Below are positions 16,155 to 25,300 of a stretch of DNA of 64,000 nucleotides, one piece after another. The translations under genes were made by a program, and so were the position numbers. Origin of the DNA: Acidimicrobiales bacterium (GTDB taxonomy: Bacteria; Actinomycetota; Acidimicrobiia; Acidimicrobiales; SZUA-35). Under the pieces are notes generated by a model. It was not told the DNA's origin. It saw only the letters and a list, made by a program, of their open reading frames with translations, and searched no databases. Location of the stretch: the NCBI GenBank assembly GCA_020630195.1, contig JAHDBV010000007.1, forward strand, positions 1 to 64,000, written 5' to 3'. How positions within the stretch are numbered: the stretch's first letter is position 1; the number at the start of each line of letters is the position of its first letter.

Positions 16155-17009
16155 GTGGGACGAGTCGTGACCGATGACGGAGTCGAGCTCTGGGTCGAGG
16201 TGACGGGCTCGGGCGATGGCGTGCCGCTGGTGTTGTGCCACGGCGGGGCGGGGTTGTGGGACAACCTCGGCGGTCTCGCGTCACTGGTCGATGCGGAGCG
16301 ACGGGTCGTTCGCTGGGACCAGCGGGGGTGTGGTCGGTCGGACGGCGCGGCCGGTCCGTTCACGGTCGATCGATTCGTCGAGGATCTCGAGGCGGTCCGA
16401 CGGGGCCTGGGGATCGAGCGTTGGATCGTCGGTGGACACTCGTGGGGTGCATCACTGGCGCTGCAGGCGGTGCTCCGGCATCCGGATTCGTCGCGGGGCC
16501 TGCTGTACGTGTCCGGCACGGGGGCGGGACGAGCGTGGCACGCGGGCTACAAGGCGGCGCCGGCGGAACGGCTCACGACCGCCCAGCTCGCCCGATGCGC
16601 GGAGCTCGAGGTGATGCCGGCCCGCTCCCGCAGCGAGGAGGTCGAGTGGCGCACGCTGCGGTGGGCGCCCGACTTCGCCGACCGGGAACGAGCGCTCGAG
16701 CTCGCAGCGGTCGATGCCCAGGCGCCGTGGCCGATCAACCGCGAGTGCAACGCCGCGATCAACGCCGAGACCAAGACGTGGGACGAGGCGGCGCTGCTCG
16801 CCGCGAGCGCCCGGATCGCGGTGCCGGCGCTGTTCGTCCACGGCGCCGAGGACCCCCGACATCACACCGCGATCGACGGTCTGGCGGCGGCCATCCCACG
16901 GGCCGAGGTGGCGGTGGTCGATCGCGCCGGTCACGCGCCATGGCTCGAACGCCCGGGTGCGGTCGTCCGGGTCGTGAGGCCCTGGCTCCGTCGGATCGAC
17001 GCGGAGTGA
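16155..17009 (+). CDS. Alpha/beta-fold hydrolase (proline iminopeptidase-like)
   Basis: A 284-residue alpha/beta hydrolase. The oxyanion-hole motif HGGAG, the segment RWDQRGCGRSD, and the nucleophile elbow GGHSWGAS are typical of the proline-iminopeptidase-like subgroup; the acid is in HGAEDPR and the catalytic His in DRAGHAPWLE. Substrate uncertain: peptides, esters or lactones. The in-frame GTG at 16146 would overlap the promoter element. The stop is 26 bases from the 3' end of the RNase P RNA gene on the other strand. Confidence 0.8.
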   Translation: MGRVVTDDGVELWVEVTGSGDGVPLVLCHGGAGLWDNLGGLASLVDAERRVVRWDQRGCGRSDGAAGPFTVDRFVEDLEAVRRGLGIERWIVGGHSWGASLALQAVLRHPDSSRGLLYVSGTGAGRAWHAGYKAAPAERLTTAQLARCAELEVMPARSRSEEVEWRTLRWAPDFADRERALELAAVDAQAPWPINRECNAAINAETKTWDEAALLAASARIAVPALFVHGAEDPRHHTAIDGLAAAIPRAEVAVVDRAGHAPWLERPGAVVRVVRPWLRRIDAE

Positions 17010-17034
17010 TCCGGCCACGAGCCGGTCGTCGGGT

Positions 17035-17404
<370 letters not shown>

Positions 17405-17410
17405 GGCGAC

Positions 17411-17416
17411 AGCGTA
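17411..17416 (-). promoter_or_regulatory. -10 element of rnpB
   Basis: TACGCT (minus strand) lies 6 bases before the first base of the P1 helix, the expected distance to a transcription start. No clear -35 element was found. Confidence 0.5.
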
Positions 17417-17447
17417 GGAGGCTGTCGGCCGGGTTCGCTCGTGCGGC

Positions 17448-18422
17448 ATGCTCCACGGCGTGGATCACGGACACCGCCTCACCCGAGCCCACGCCCGGCT
17501 CCGCGAAGAGCTCGAGGACGACGGCGTCGAACTGCCCGCCGATCCGCACCTCCTCGATCATCTGCTCGAAGAGCTCGACCACGTGCGGCGTCCGCCGCTG
17601 TTCGAACAACGCGCACCGGTCTACGGCTCGTTCCTCATGCCAGCGGGGACGGACCTGGCGATCGGTGGTGACATCGTCGACCTGATCGATCTCGACGGGA
17701 TGACACCCGAGCAGTGCCGCACGTTCGCGGACGGCCGCTCCACCTACCTCGTGCACCGGGTCGACGGGCCGCCACGGATCGTCTGTTTCGACCGCTCCAT
17801 CCAGCACGAGGCCGACCTCGTCGAGGTACAGCAACGCACCGGCGCCTGGATCGTCCAGCGCACGGTGATGGGCACCGTCCGGTTCTTCACGGGCCGCGGC
17901 GTCACGGAGTGGAACGGGCGGAACTGGGCGTTGCGCCTCGCCGCCCGCCACCATCACTTCTCGGTGTGCGAGGCCGTGCCCGAAGCACCGGTCGCCGTGC
18001 TCGAGGGTCTGCTCGAGCTCGCGGTGCACTGGCTGAGCCCCGCCCACATCGGCGCGACCCTCGTGCTCGATGTCGACCCCCATCGCGACGACCTCGGCCA
18101 CCTCGATGTCGACGCCTCACTCGCGGCGCCCGACCTCCACGTCGACCGCCGACATCACTACCCGGCCCTGTTCGCCGTGCTCCGCCAGACCGACCTCGCC
18201 ACCATGATCGGGCCCGACGGTCGCGTCGAGCGCCTCGGCGTCGGCCTGCGGTCGTCGCTCGAGGCCGAGAACGCGGTACCTCAGGACCGGGGGATGCGCC
18301 ACCGGTCGGCGGCTCGGTACACCCACGACCATCACCACACCGTCGCGTTCGTCGTCTCGGAGGACGGCCCGGTCAGTGTGTTCCGCCGAGGTCGGGCGGT
18401 GGTGATCTGCGAGACCTGCTGA
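17448..18422 (+). CDS. DisA_N/diadenylate-cyclase-like domain protein
   Basis: A 324-residue protein. The C-terminal 130 residues resemble the DAC domain that makes c-di-AMP from two ATP: a TDLATMIGPDGRV segment, then RGMRHRSAARYT with the RHR motif, then a VAFVVSEDGPVSV strand. The usual DGA motif reads D-L-A here, so catalysis is uncertain. The N-terminal 190 residues form a separate domain that I cannot name; it may be a sensor. There is no membrane helix. The ATG at 17448 lies just beyond the divergent rnpB promoter. Family assignment rests on motifs only. Confidence 0.6.
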   Translation: MLHGVDHGHRLTRAHARLREELEDDGVELPADPHLLDHLLEELDHVRRPPLFEQRAPVYGSFLMPAGTDLAIGGDIVDLIDLDGMTPEQCRTFADGRSTYLVHRVDGPPRIVCFDRSIQHEADLVEVQQRTGAWIVQRTVMGTVRFFTGRGVTEWNGRNWALRLAARHHHFSVCEAVPEAPVAVLEGLLELAVHWLSPAHIGATLVLDVDPHRDDLGHLDVDASLAAPDLHVDRRHHYPALFAVLRQTDLATMIGPDGRVERLGVGLRSSLEAENAVPQDRGMRHRSAARYTHDHHHTVAFVVSEDGPVSVFRRGRAVVICETC

Positions 18423-18426
18423 GGTC

Positions 18427-18807
18427 TCAGCGTCGCATGCCCTTGCGGATCGACCAGTCGGCGAACATCGCACCGAGCACACCGGCGGTCGAGGCGAGCA
18501 GCAGCAGGAACGCGTACTGGATCACGTTGATCGACTCGCCGTTCACGAGCCGGAGCACGAGGCCCACGAGCTGGATGACGACGTAGACGGCCGCGCCGGC
18601 GGCAGCCCCGTGCATGAGCGGTGTGGAGCGTTCCTGACGGCCCCCACCGAATCCGGCGATCACGAAGCCGAGGATCACGAGGCCGAAGTAGAGCAGGCGG
18701 CTGCTCGTGCCCCCACCGTCGCTGATCACCTGGAAGATCACCACGGCCGGGACGACGATCATCAGGCCGGCGAGTGCGGACGAGATCACGATCTTCGGGT
18801 CGAGCAC
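18427..18807 (-). CDS. Four-helix membrane protein of unknown function
   Basis: A 126-residue hydrophobic protein with four predicted membrane helices (about residues 6-27, 38-53, 66-86 and 98-118), a Gly-rich loop FGGGRQERS after the second helix, and a basic C-terminus (RKGMRR). I recognise no family with certainty; the pattern resembles small conserved actinobacterial membrane proteins (TIGR04086-like). The GTG start has TAGCGT 6 bases upstream. It is convergent with the DAC-like gene (4-base gap between stops). Confidence 0.65.
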   Translation of the reverse strand: MLDPKIVISSALAGLMIVVPAVVIFQVISDGGGTSSRLLYFGLVILGFVIAGFGGGRQERSTPLMHGAAAGAAVYVVIQLVGLVLRLVNGESINVIQYAFLLLLASTAGVLGAMFADWSIRKGMRR

Positions 18808-18813
18808 CGCCCC

Positions 18814-18819
18814 ACGCTA
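18814..18819 (-). promoter_or_regulatory. -10-like element, leaderless start of membrane protein
   Basis: TAGCGT (minus strand) lies 6 bases before the GTG at 18807. Confidence 0.4.
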
Positions 18820-18915
18820 CCGCTGAGGCCCCGCCCGGGTCGGTACCGGACGAGCCCGCCCACGCCGTGTCTCGTGTGACGCGTTGATGAACGGCGGGTG
18901 ATCATCGCCCATTGG

Positions 18916-18945
18916 GCTTGCCACCCCGATTCGGGGGAGGCAAGC
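18916..18945 (+). repeat. Long inverted repeat upstream of whiB-like gene
   Basis: GCTTGCC (18916-18922) and GGCAAGC (18939-18945) pair, and inside them CCCCGA and TCGGGG pair again, giving a two-part hairpin. It lies 55 bases before the WhiB start, inside the likely promoter or leader. Confidence 0.6.
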
Positions 18946-18948
18946 TTC

Positions 18949-18974
18949 GTTGCAACGGTGAGTTGCAAACTCAC
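18949..18974 (+). repeat. Two adjacent palindromes carrying TTGCAA upstream of whiB-like gene
   Basis: CGTTGCAACG is a perfect palindrome and is followed at once by GTGAGTT-GCA-AACTCAC (18958-18974), a 7+7 inverted repeat. Each contains TTGCAA, 13 bases apart. They may be binding sites for a dimeric regulator or leader hairpins. Confidence 0.5.
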
Positions 18975-19000
18975 GGCGGTTCCCGAGGTGGTTGTTTCCC

Positions 19001-19252
19001 GTGAATGTTCCAGACCTGACGTGGCGAGATCTCGGTGCGTGCCAGGGTGCAGATCTGACGCTCTTCTATCCCGAGCCCGACGACCGGCGATCGATTCGTC
19101 TGGCCAAGGCCATCTGCACGACCTGCGATGTCCAGGAGCGCTGTCGCAGCCATGCGATGGATGCCCGTGAACCCGCCGGGGTGTGGGGCGGGACCGATGA
19201 GCGTGAGCGTCGCCGGATCTGGCGGAGCCAGGGGCGCCGACTCCGCTACTGA
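19001..19252 (+). CDS. WhiB-family iron-sulfur transcription regulator
   Basis: An 83-residue WhiB-like (Wbl) protein. Cys14, Cys39, Cys42 and Cys48 bind the 4Fe-4S cluster, followed by the GVWGG turn and a basic C-terminal segment (ERRRIWRSQGRR) that contacts DNA. These proteins work with the principal sigma factor and respond to redox state or nitric oxide. I chose GTG 19001 because GAGGTGG lies about 9 bases upstream; a TTG at 18992 would leave no room for a ribosome site. Strong palindromes lie directly upstream. Confidence 0.9.
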   Translation: MNVPDLTWRDLGACQGADLTLFYPEPDDRRSIRLAKAICTTCDVQERCRSHAMDAREPAGVWGGTDERERRRIWRSQGRRLRY

Positions 19253-19299
19253 CGCCGGGGCACCGGTGGATTCACGCTGTGTGGTGGCTCGACGCTGGC

Positions 19300-19305
19300 T
19301 AGGTT
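19300..19305 (+). promoter_or_regulatory. -10-like element, leaderless start of trpD
   Basis: TAGGTT lies 7 bases before the GTG start of trpD at 19313. Confidence 0.45.
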
Positions 19306-19312
19306 CGGCGTC

Positions 19313-20386
19313 GTGACGAACGACGCAACCGACGACACCCGACCGCTCGCCGTGGACACCCACGGGGGCTGGGTGGAGGTCCTCCGCAAGCTCGCCGACG
19401 GTGTCGACCTCAGCCGGACCGAGACCTCGGCGGCCGGGCACGACATCCTCTCGGGCCGAGCCACCGACGCCCAGCTCGCGGCGTTCATCGTCGCGTTGCG
19501 GATCAAAGGCGAGACCGTCGACGAGATGCTCGGCCTGCGCGAGGCGATGATGGCCGAGGCCACCCCGCTGCACGTGGCCGCCGATGCGGTCGACCTCGTC
19601 GGCACCGGCGGCTCCGCACACCGCCGGCAGCACGCGCTGAACGTCTCGACCATGGCGACGATCGCCGCCTCGGCCGCCGGGGCCACCATGTGTAAACACG
19701 GCAACGTCAAGGCGTCGTCGACCTCAGGCGCGTTCGACTTCCTCGGCACGCTCGGCATCCGGATCGACATCGCACCCGAGCGACTCGAACGCTGCGTCGC
19801 GGAGCTCGGCTGCGGCTTCGCGTGGGCCAAGACCTTCCACCCGGCGATGCGATTCGCCGGGCCCGTCCGATCCCAGATCGGTGTCCCGACCGTGTTCAAC
19901 CAGCTTGGCCCCATGGCCCACCCCGGTGCCCTCACCCGACAGGTCATCGGCGCCGCCGACGTCGACGTCGCCGCCAAGCTCGCCGAGGTGCTCCGTGGCT
20001 CGGGTTCCGAGCACGCCTGGGTCGTCGCCGGTGCCGACGGCCTCGACGAGCTGTCGACCACCGGAACCAACACCGTGTTCGAGGTCCGACCCGACGGGGT
20101 CACCCCGACCGAGATCGCCCCCGGCGACGTCGACCTCGCCACCGTGACCCTCGACGACCTCGCCGGGGGTGACGCCGAGCGCAACGTCGGCCTGTTCCGC
20201 GGCCTGCTCGACGATCCGACCGGCCCCGTGGGCGACATCGTCTGCCTCAACGCCGGTGCCGCCCTCGTCGTCGCCGGGCGGGTCGATCAGCTCGGAGACG
20301 GCGTCGCCGCGGCCCGAGCCGCCTTCGCCGACGGTGCCGTCGGCGCACTCGTCGAACGCCTCACGGTCTTCACCAACGAGGCCTGA
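19313..20386 (+). CDS. trpD: Anthranilate phosphoribosyltransferase
   Basis: A 357-residue TrpD, which joins anthranilate to PRPP in tryptophan synthesis. The PRPP-binding segment is VGTGGSAH (near residue 98), followed by LNVSTMA, the KHGN motif and the later FNQLGPMAHP. Slight departures from the classic GTGGD and NLLGP sequences place it in a divergent subgroup, so a related phosphoribosyltransferase is an alternative. No other trp gene is adjacent. The 3' end overlaps the end of the convergent nuclease gene by 100 bases. Confidence 0.85.
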   Translation: MTNDATDDTRPLAVDTHGGWVEVLRKLADGVDLSRTETSAAGHDILSGRATDAQLAAFIVALRIKGETVDEMLGLREAMMAEATPLHVAADAVDLVGTGGSAHRRQHALNVSTMATIAASAAGATMCKHGNVKASSTSGAFDFLGTLGIRIDIAPERLERCVAELGCGFAWAKTFHPAMRFAGPVRSQIGVPTVFNQLGPMAHPGALTRQVIGAADVDVAAKLAEVLRGSGSEHAWVVAGADGLDELSTTGTNTVFEVRPDGVTPTEIAPGDVDLATVTLDDLAGGDAERNVGLFRGLLDDPTGPVGDIVCLNAGAALVVAGRVDQLGDGVAAARAAFADGAVGALVERLTVFTNEA

Positions 20387-22035
20387 CGCTCCATCCGCTT
20401 CGGCGCGAAGTCGGGCAGGCGGGGGAGTGGGCTCGACAGCACACCCTCGACCACGATCGGCGTCAGACGCTCGGCATGGCGATCGAGCCAGGCCGACACG
20501 ATCAGCCGCTCGTCGAGTGGCGGCTCGGTCTCGTCGTCCGCACGCCGGCCGAGTGAGGGCACCGAACCGGCCGGGCCGATCTCGATCCGGGTCCCGTCGC
20601 GGAGCTCGAACAGTCCGCGGGTGACGGGCAGGCACCGCTCCGCCCGGCGCTGGCGCTGCAACGCCCCGGTCAACGCCTCGGCGCTCGACCGCACCGACGC
20701 CGCCTCCTCGAAGCGGTCCTCGGCGGCGTAGCGCTGCATCCGTTGCTCGAGCGCGTTGGTCAACAACGTCGGTTCCCCGTGCAGGCCGCGACGCAGGGTG
20801 TCGATCACCCGGGTGTAGCCGCCCTCGTCGTCGCCCGAACACGGACACATCGCCACGCCGAGTTGTGCCGCCGCACACGGGCCGTCCCGGACCGTCGTGC
20901 CCCGCCGACCCGTGCGTGTCGTGCAGCGCCGGATCGGGATCGCTCGCCAGATCGCCTCGACCACCTGATCGGCCACACGCTTGGAGGGCAACGGACCGAG
21001 CTGCACGCCATGTGGTGGGGCGTCCACCGGACCGGTGCGCGAGATCGTCAGACGCGGAAAGTGCTCGTCGGTCAAGCGGATCCAGACCGGCGCCTTGCGG
21101 CGTTTGCCACGCCGGTTGAAGCGGGGCTGGTGCTCGGTGATGAGCCGTTGCTCCAGGACCTCCGCCTCGAGCGTGGAACGACACACCCGATGTCGCACGG
21201 CGTGGGTCTCCCGGAGGAGTTGTGCCACCTTCCGCCGCTTCTCCGACGAGAAGTACGAACGGACCCGGGCCCGGAGGTCGGTCGCCTTGCCGACGTACAG
21301 CACCCGACCGTCGGCGTCGCAGAAGAAGTAGACGCCCGGCCGGCGGGGCAGATCCTTCGTGAGGTCGAGCTTCTTGCCCTGCGGGTGGCCGGCGATCGTC
21401 GGCAGGGCGATCAGGTCGTCGAGGCCCGACACGCCCCACGCCGTCGCCCGCTCGATCAGCACGTGCAGCAGATGCATCGTCGCCAGCGCATCGTCGAGCG
21501 CCCGGTGCGTGGGCGTGTGGGGCAGTCGCAGGGCCTTCGCCAGCTGACCGAGTCCGAAGCGCGGCACCTCGTCGACGAGGAGGCGCCGGGCCAGCGCGAG
21601 CGTGTCGAGCCGAGGATTCGAGAACAGCGGATCACCGCGACGCCGGGCCGCGGCATCGAGGAACGACAGATCGAAGCGCAGGTTGTGGCCCACCAACACC
21701 GTGCCGGCGACGAACTCGGCCAACGAGGGCCAGACCTCGTCGATCTTCGGCGCCCGCAGCACCATCGAATCGGAGATGCCCGTGAGCACGGTGATCGTCG
21801 GCGGAATCGCCCGCCCCGGGTCGACGAGTGTCTGGAACGTGCCCACCACCTCGCCGCCACACACCTTCACGGCGCCGATCTCGGTGATCGCCTCGAGCTC
21901 GGCGTTGCCGCCCGTCGTCTCGAGATCGATCACACAGAACGTCACCTCGTGCAGCGGCGTGCCGAGCTCGTCGAACGAGCGCTGGAGTGGTGGGGGCGGG
22001 CCGGTGTGGACGGGCAGGCGGTACGTCGTCTCCAT
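20287..22035 (-). CDS. DEDDh 3'-5' exonuclease fused to GIY-YIG (UvrC-like) nuclease
   Basis: About 582 residues. The N-terminal domain is a DnaQ-type DEDDh exonuclease: DLETTGG, VGHNLRFD and HRALDDA carry the acidic and His catalytic residues. After residue 220 comes a GIY-YIG nuclease as in UvrC/Cho (GVYFFCDADGRVLYVGKATDLRARVRSYF), then a UvrC-like middle with a UvrB-interaction-type helical segment (AEDRFEEAASVR). This fusion is widespread in actinobacteria and is assigned to DNA repair. A GTG at 22047 is an alternative start. The last 33 residues, Ala/Ser-rich, run antisense into the end of trpD. Confidence 0.88.
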   Translation of the reverse strand: METTYRLPVHTGPPPPLQRSFDELGTPLHEVTFCVIDLETTGGNAELEAITEIGAVKVCGGEVVGTFQTLVDPGRAIPPTITVLTGISDSMVLRAPKIDEVWPSLAEFVAGTVLVGHNLRFDLSFLDAAARRRGDPLFSNPRLDTLALARRLLVDEVPRFGLGQLAKALRLPHTPTHRALDDALATMHLLHVLIERATAWGVSGLDDLIALPTIAGHPQGKKLDLTKDLPRRPGVYFFCDADGRVLYVGKATDLRARVRSYFSSEKRRKVAQLLRETHAVRHRVCRSTLEAEVLEQRLITEHQPRFNRRGKRRKAPVWIRLTDEHFPRLTISRTGPVDAPPHGVQLGPLPSKRVADQVVEAIWRAIPIRRCTTRTGRRGTTVRDGPCAAAQLGVAMCPCSGDDEGGYTRVIDTLRRGLHGEPTLLTNALEQRMQRYAAEDRFEEAASVRSSAEALTGALQRQRRAERCLPVTRGLFELRDGTRIEIGPAGSVPSLGRRADDETEPPLDERLIVSAWLDRHAERLTPIVVEGVLSSPLPRLPDFAPKRMERQASLVKTVRRSTSAPTAPSAKAARAAATPSPS

Positions 22036-22093
22036 ATGGGACGCCACTCTGCTGAGGGGGTGTGACAGTCGCTCCTCGCCTGGCGGCTCGTCG

Positions 22094-22131
22094 CTTACAC
22101 ACTTCCTCGCTGTCGCTCGGAAGTGCCGTCG
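22094..22131. repeat. Hairpin repeat, copy 1
   Basis: A 38-base unit with stem CACTTCC (22100-22106) and GGAAGTG (22119-22125) around a 12-base loop, followed by CCGTCG. It matches copy 2 at all but two bases, and those two are paired to each other. Confidence 0.6.
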
Positions 22132-22147
22132 TCGTTGTGTTCGGTTC

Positions 22148-22164
22148 GCTCGGAACTGCCGTCG
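22148..22164. repeat. Partial hairpin-repeat copy
   Basis: A truncated copy: GCTCGGAACTGCCGTCG, the 3' half of the repeat unit, lies between the two full copies. It carries the GGAACTG arm of copy 2. Confidence 0.45.
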
Positions 22165-22197
22165 TTGCTGTCGTTCGGTTCGCTGACGCTCACCTCA

Positions 22198-22235
22198 CTT
22201 ACACAGTTCCTCGCTGTCGCTCGGAACTGCCGTCG
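22198..22235. repeat. Hairpin repeat, copy 2
   Basis: A 38-base unit with stem CAGTTCC (22204-22210) and GGAACTG (22223-22229) around the same 12-base loop as copy 1. The C-to-G change in one arm is matched by a G-to-C change in the other. The rest of 22036-22337 shows no gene. Confidence 0.6.
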
Positions 22236-22337
22236 CGGTCGGGCGTTCGGTGTCAGGTGTGGTTCAGATGGATCATTTGTGACCCGCGGGTAGGGGGGAG
22301 GTCTCACGAATCGGTGGGGGGCGCCGTCGGGGTCGGC

Positions 22338-25300
22338 ATGAACACGGCGATTCGATTCTTCGCGGGCGTCCTCACCGGCTTCGCGGTCATGGCGACGACG
22401 GCGGCACCCGGCGGCGCAGCACCCGGCATCGCCGCCAGCGGTGTCCCCGTCGGCACGATCGACGTCCCCGTCGTGCACGTGGTCGACACGACCAAGATCA
22501 CGGCGACCACGGGCAACGGCCCGACCCCGGGCACCGGCTACTGGGCGCACGAGATCGTGGGTCTCGGCGACCTCGACGGAGACGGCACCCCCGACATCGC
22601 CGTCGCCGACTACCTCGGCGACACCGGCGGGACCGACCGGGGCGAGTTCCACGTCCTGTTCATGAACCCCGATGGTTCGGTTCGCTCCTCCGTGCTCGTC
22701 GGCGACGGCGTCGGCGGATTGCCGGCCGGCACGCTCCTCGACGGCGACACCGCCGGTTGGGGCCTCGCCAACATCGGCGACCTCGACGGCGACGACGTCA
22801 TCGACCTCGCCTTCGGTGCCCACAACGCCGACCTCGGCGGAACCAACACCGGAGCGCTGCACATCCTGTTCATGAACACCGACGGCACCGTCCGCGCCGT
22901 CCAGACCATCGGAAACGACACGGGAGGCATCCCGTCGGGCACGTTCGCCGACGGTGCCAACTTCGGCCCCGGCGTCCAGACCATCGGCGACCTCGACGGC
23001 GACGACGTCCAGGACCTCGTCGTCGGGGCGACCGGCGTCGGAGGCTTCACCGGTGCGGTCCACGTGCTGTTCATGAACACCGACGGGACCGCCAAGGCAC
23101 ACACGACGATCGCCGACGGTGTCGGCGGTCTCCCGGCCGGCACGCTCGACCCCGTCGACTACTTCGGCTTCCGGATCGCCCCGGCCGACGTCAACGGCGA
23201 CGGGCGGGCCGAGGTCGTCGTCACGGCCGAACTCGACGACGACGGCGGGCCCAACCGCGGCGCGATCTACACGCTCTTCCTCGACACCGACGGCACCCTC
23301 GCCTCCTTCACGAAGATCGCGGACGGCATCGGTGGGCTCCCGGCCGGCACGCTCGACGACGACGACCTTTTCGGCTCCGCCGCCGGAGCCGCCGGCGACC
23401 TCGACGGCGACGGCCGCGACGAGGTGCTCATCGGGGCCCGCCAGGACGACACCGGCGGCACCGATCGCGGGGCGATGTACGTCCTCTCCCTCGCCGCCGA
23501 CGGCAGCGTCGAGCGGATCCAGACCATCGCCGACGGCATCGCCGGGTTCCCCGCCGGCAGCATGGCCGACAGCGACCGGTTCGCCCACGCGGCCGTCGCG
23601 AACATCGGCGACATCGACGGCGACGGTGTGGTCGACCTGGCCGCCGGCACCCGCTTCGACGCCGACCAGGTCGCCGGCTCGGGTGCGATCCACGTGCTGT
23701 TCCTCGACGGCGACAGCGACGGTGACGGACTCCTCGACCACCTCGAGGACCGCGACCCGGACGGTGACGGCGACCCCACCACGAATCCGACCGACACCGA
23801 CAGCGACGGCACCCCCGACCATCTCGATCCCGACGACAACGGCGACGGCGTGCCCACGGCATCGCAGATCGGGGACCGTGACTTCGACGGCCAGTCCGAC
23901 CATCTCGACGGTCCCCAGCCGACGAGCGAGGGTGTCTTCCTCGGCTACACGAAGATCTCCGACATCGACGGGGGGCTCCAGTTCCCGCTGTCGGACAACG
24001 ACTACCTCGGCCGGGACGTCACGGCCATCGGGGACGTCGACGGTGACGGTGTGGTCGACATCGCGATCGGCATGTTCGGCTACAACGCCTTCGAAGGTGG
24101 CGTGGTCATCGCGCTGCTCAACGCCGACGGCACCGTCAAGTCGGAGCAGGTCCTCGTGAACGGCTCAGGCGGCATCCCCGCCGGATTCAACGGTGCAGGC
24201 GACTCGTTCGGCACCAACGTCGCCCACCTCGGCGACACGGACGGAGACGGTCGCCCCGAGATCGCGGTCACCGCCGAGAACCACGGCGGCGCCGGCACGA
24301 ACCGCGGTGCGGTCCACATCCTCAGCCTCGACCCCGACGGTTCGGTCGCCGCCATCTCGACGATCTCGAGCGACTCGAACTGGCCGGCGAGCCCCCTCGT
24401 CGACGGTTCGCAGTTCGGCTACCAGGGCCTCGAGGTGATCGGTGACGTCAACGGCGACGGATTCGACGACCTCCTCGTCGGCGGCCGGACCGGAGGTTCG
24501 GTCACGAACGCCGGACACGCCTACGTCGTGATGCTCGATGCCGGCCACAACGTGATCGGCCACACCGAGATCGGCTCGGGAGGAGCCAGCGGGCTGTCCG
24601 CGACGCTCGACGCCAACGACCTGTTCGGCACCGGCGTCGGCGCGATCGGCGACCTCGACGGTGACGGCGTGCCCGACGCGGTCGTCGGCGCCATGGCCGA
24701 CGACCAGGGCGGCACCGACGCCGGCGCCGTGTACGTGTTGTTCCTGAACGTCGACGGCACCGTGAAGGCCGAGCAGAAGATCGCCGACGGCGTCGGCGGC
24801 CTCCCCGCCGGCACGCTCGATCCCGACGACCGCTTCGGGGTGGCGCCGGCTCCGGCCGGCGACCTCGACGGTGACGGGGTGAACGATCTCATCGTCGGCG
24901 CCTACCGCGATCGCGACGGTGGCGACCGACACGGCGCCACCTACGTGCTGTTCATGAACGACGACGGAACCGTGAAGTCGCATGAGAAGCAGACCTCGAC
25001 GACCGCCCCGCTCGTCGGGGCGCTCAACACCCACACCTACTTCGGCATCGGTGCCTCGACGCTCGGCGACCTGAACGGCGACGGCACCATGGACATGGCC
25101 GTGGCGGCCGACGTCGACGACGCGGGCGGCACCAACCGGGGCGCGGTCTACATCCTGTTCGGCGACGGTGACGCCGACGGCGACGGCATCCCCAACTCCG
25201 AAGAGGACGACAACCTCGACGGCGACTTCAACCCGGCGACCAACCCCAACGACGCCGACGGCGACGGTGTGCCCGACGGTGAGGAGGTCGACGCCGACGG

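Noticed and set aside
22095-23903. Long open frame antisense to the FG-GAP protein, about 600 codons
   Set aside because: It mirrors the GC-rich repeat codons of the opposite strand, has a Val/Gly/Asp composition typical of such shadows, and no motif or ribosome site.
22600-25200. Regularly spaced similar units considered as a CRISPR array
   Set aside because: They are protein-coding FG-GAP repeats with variable lengths and no constant direct repeat plus unique spacer pattern.
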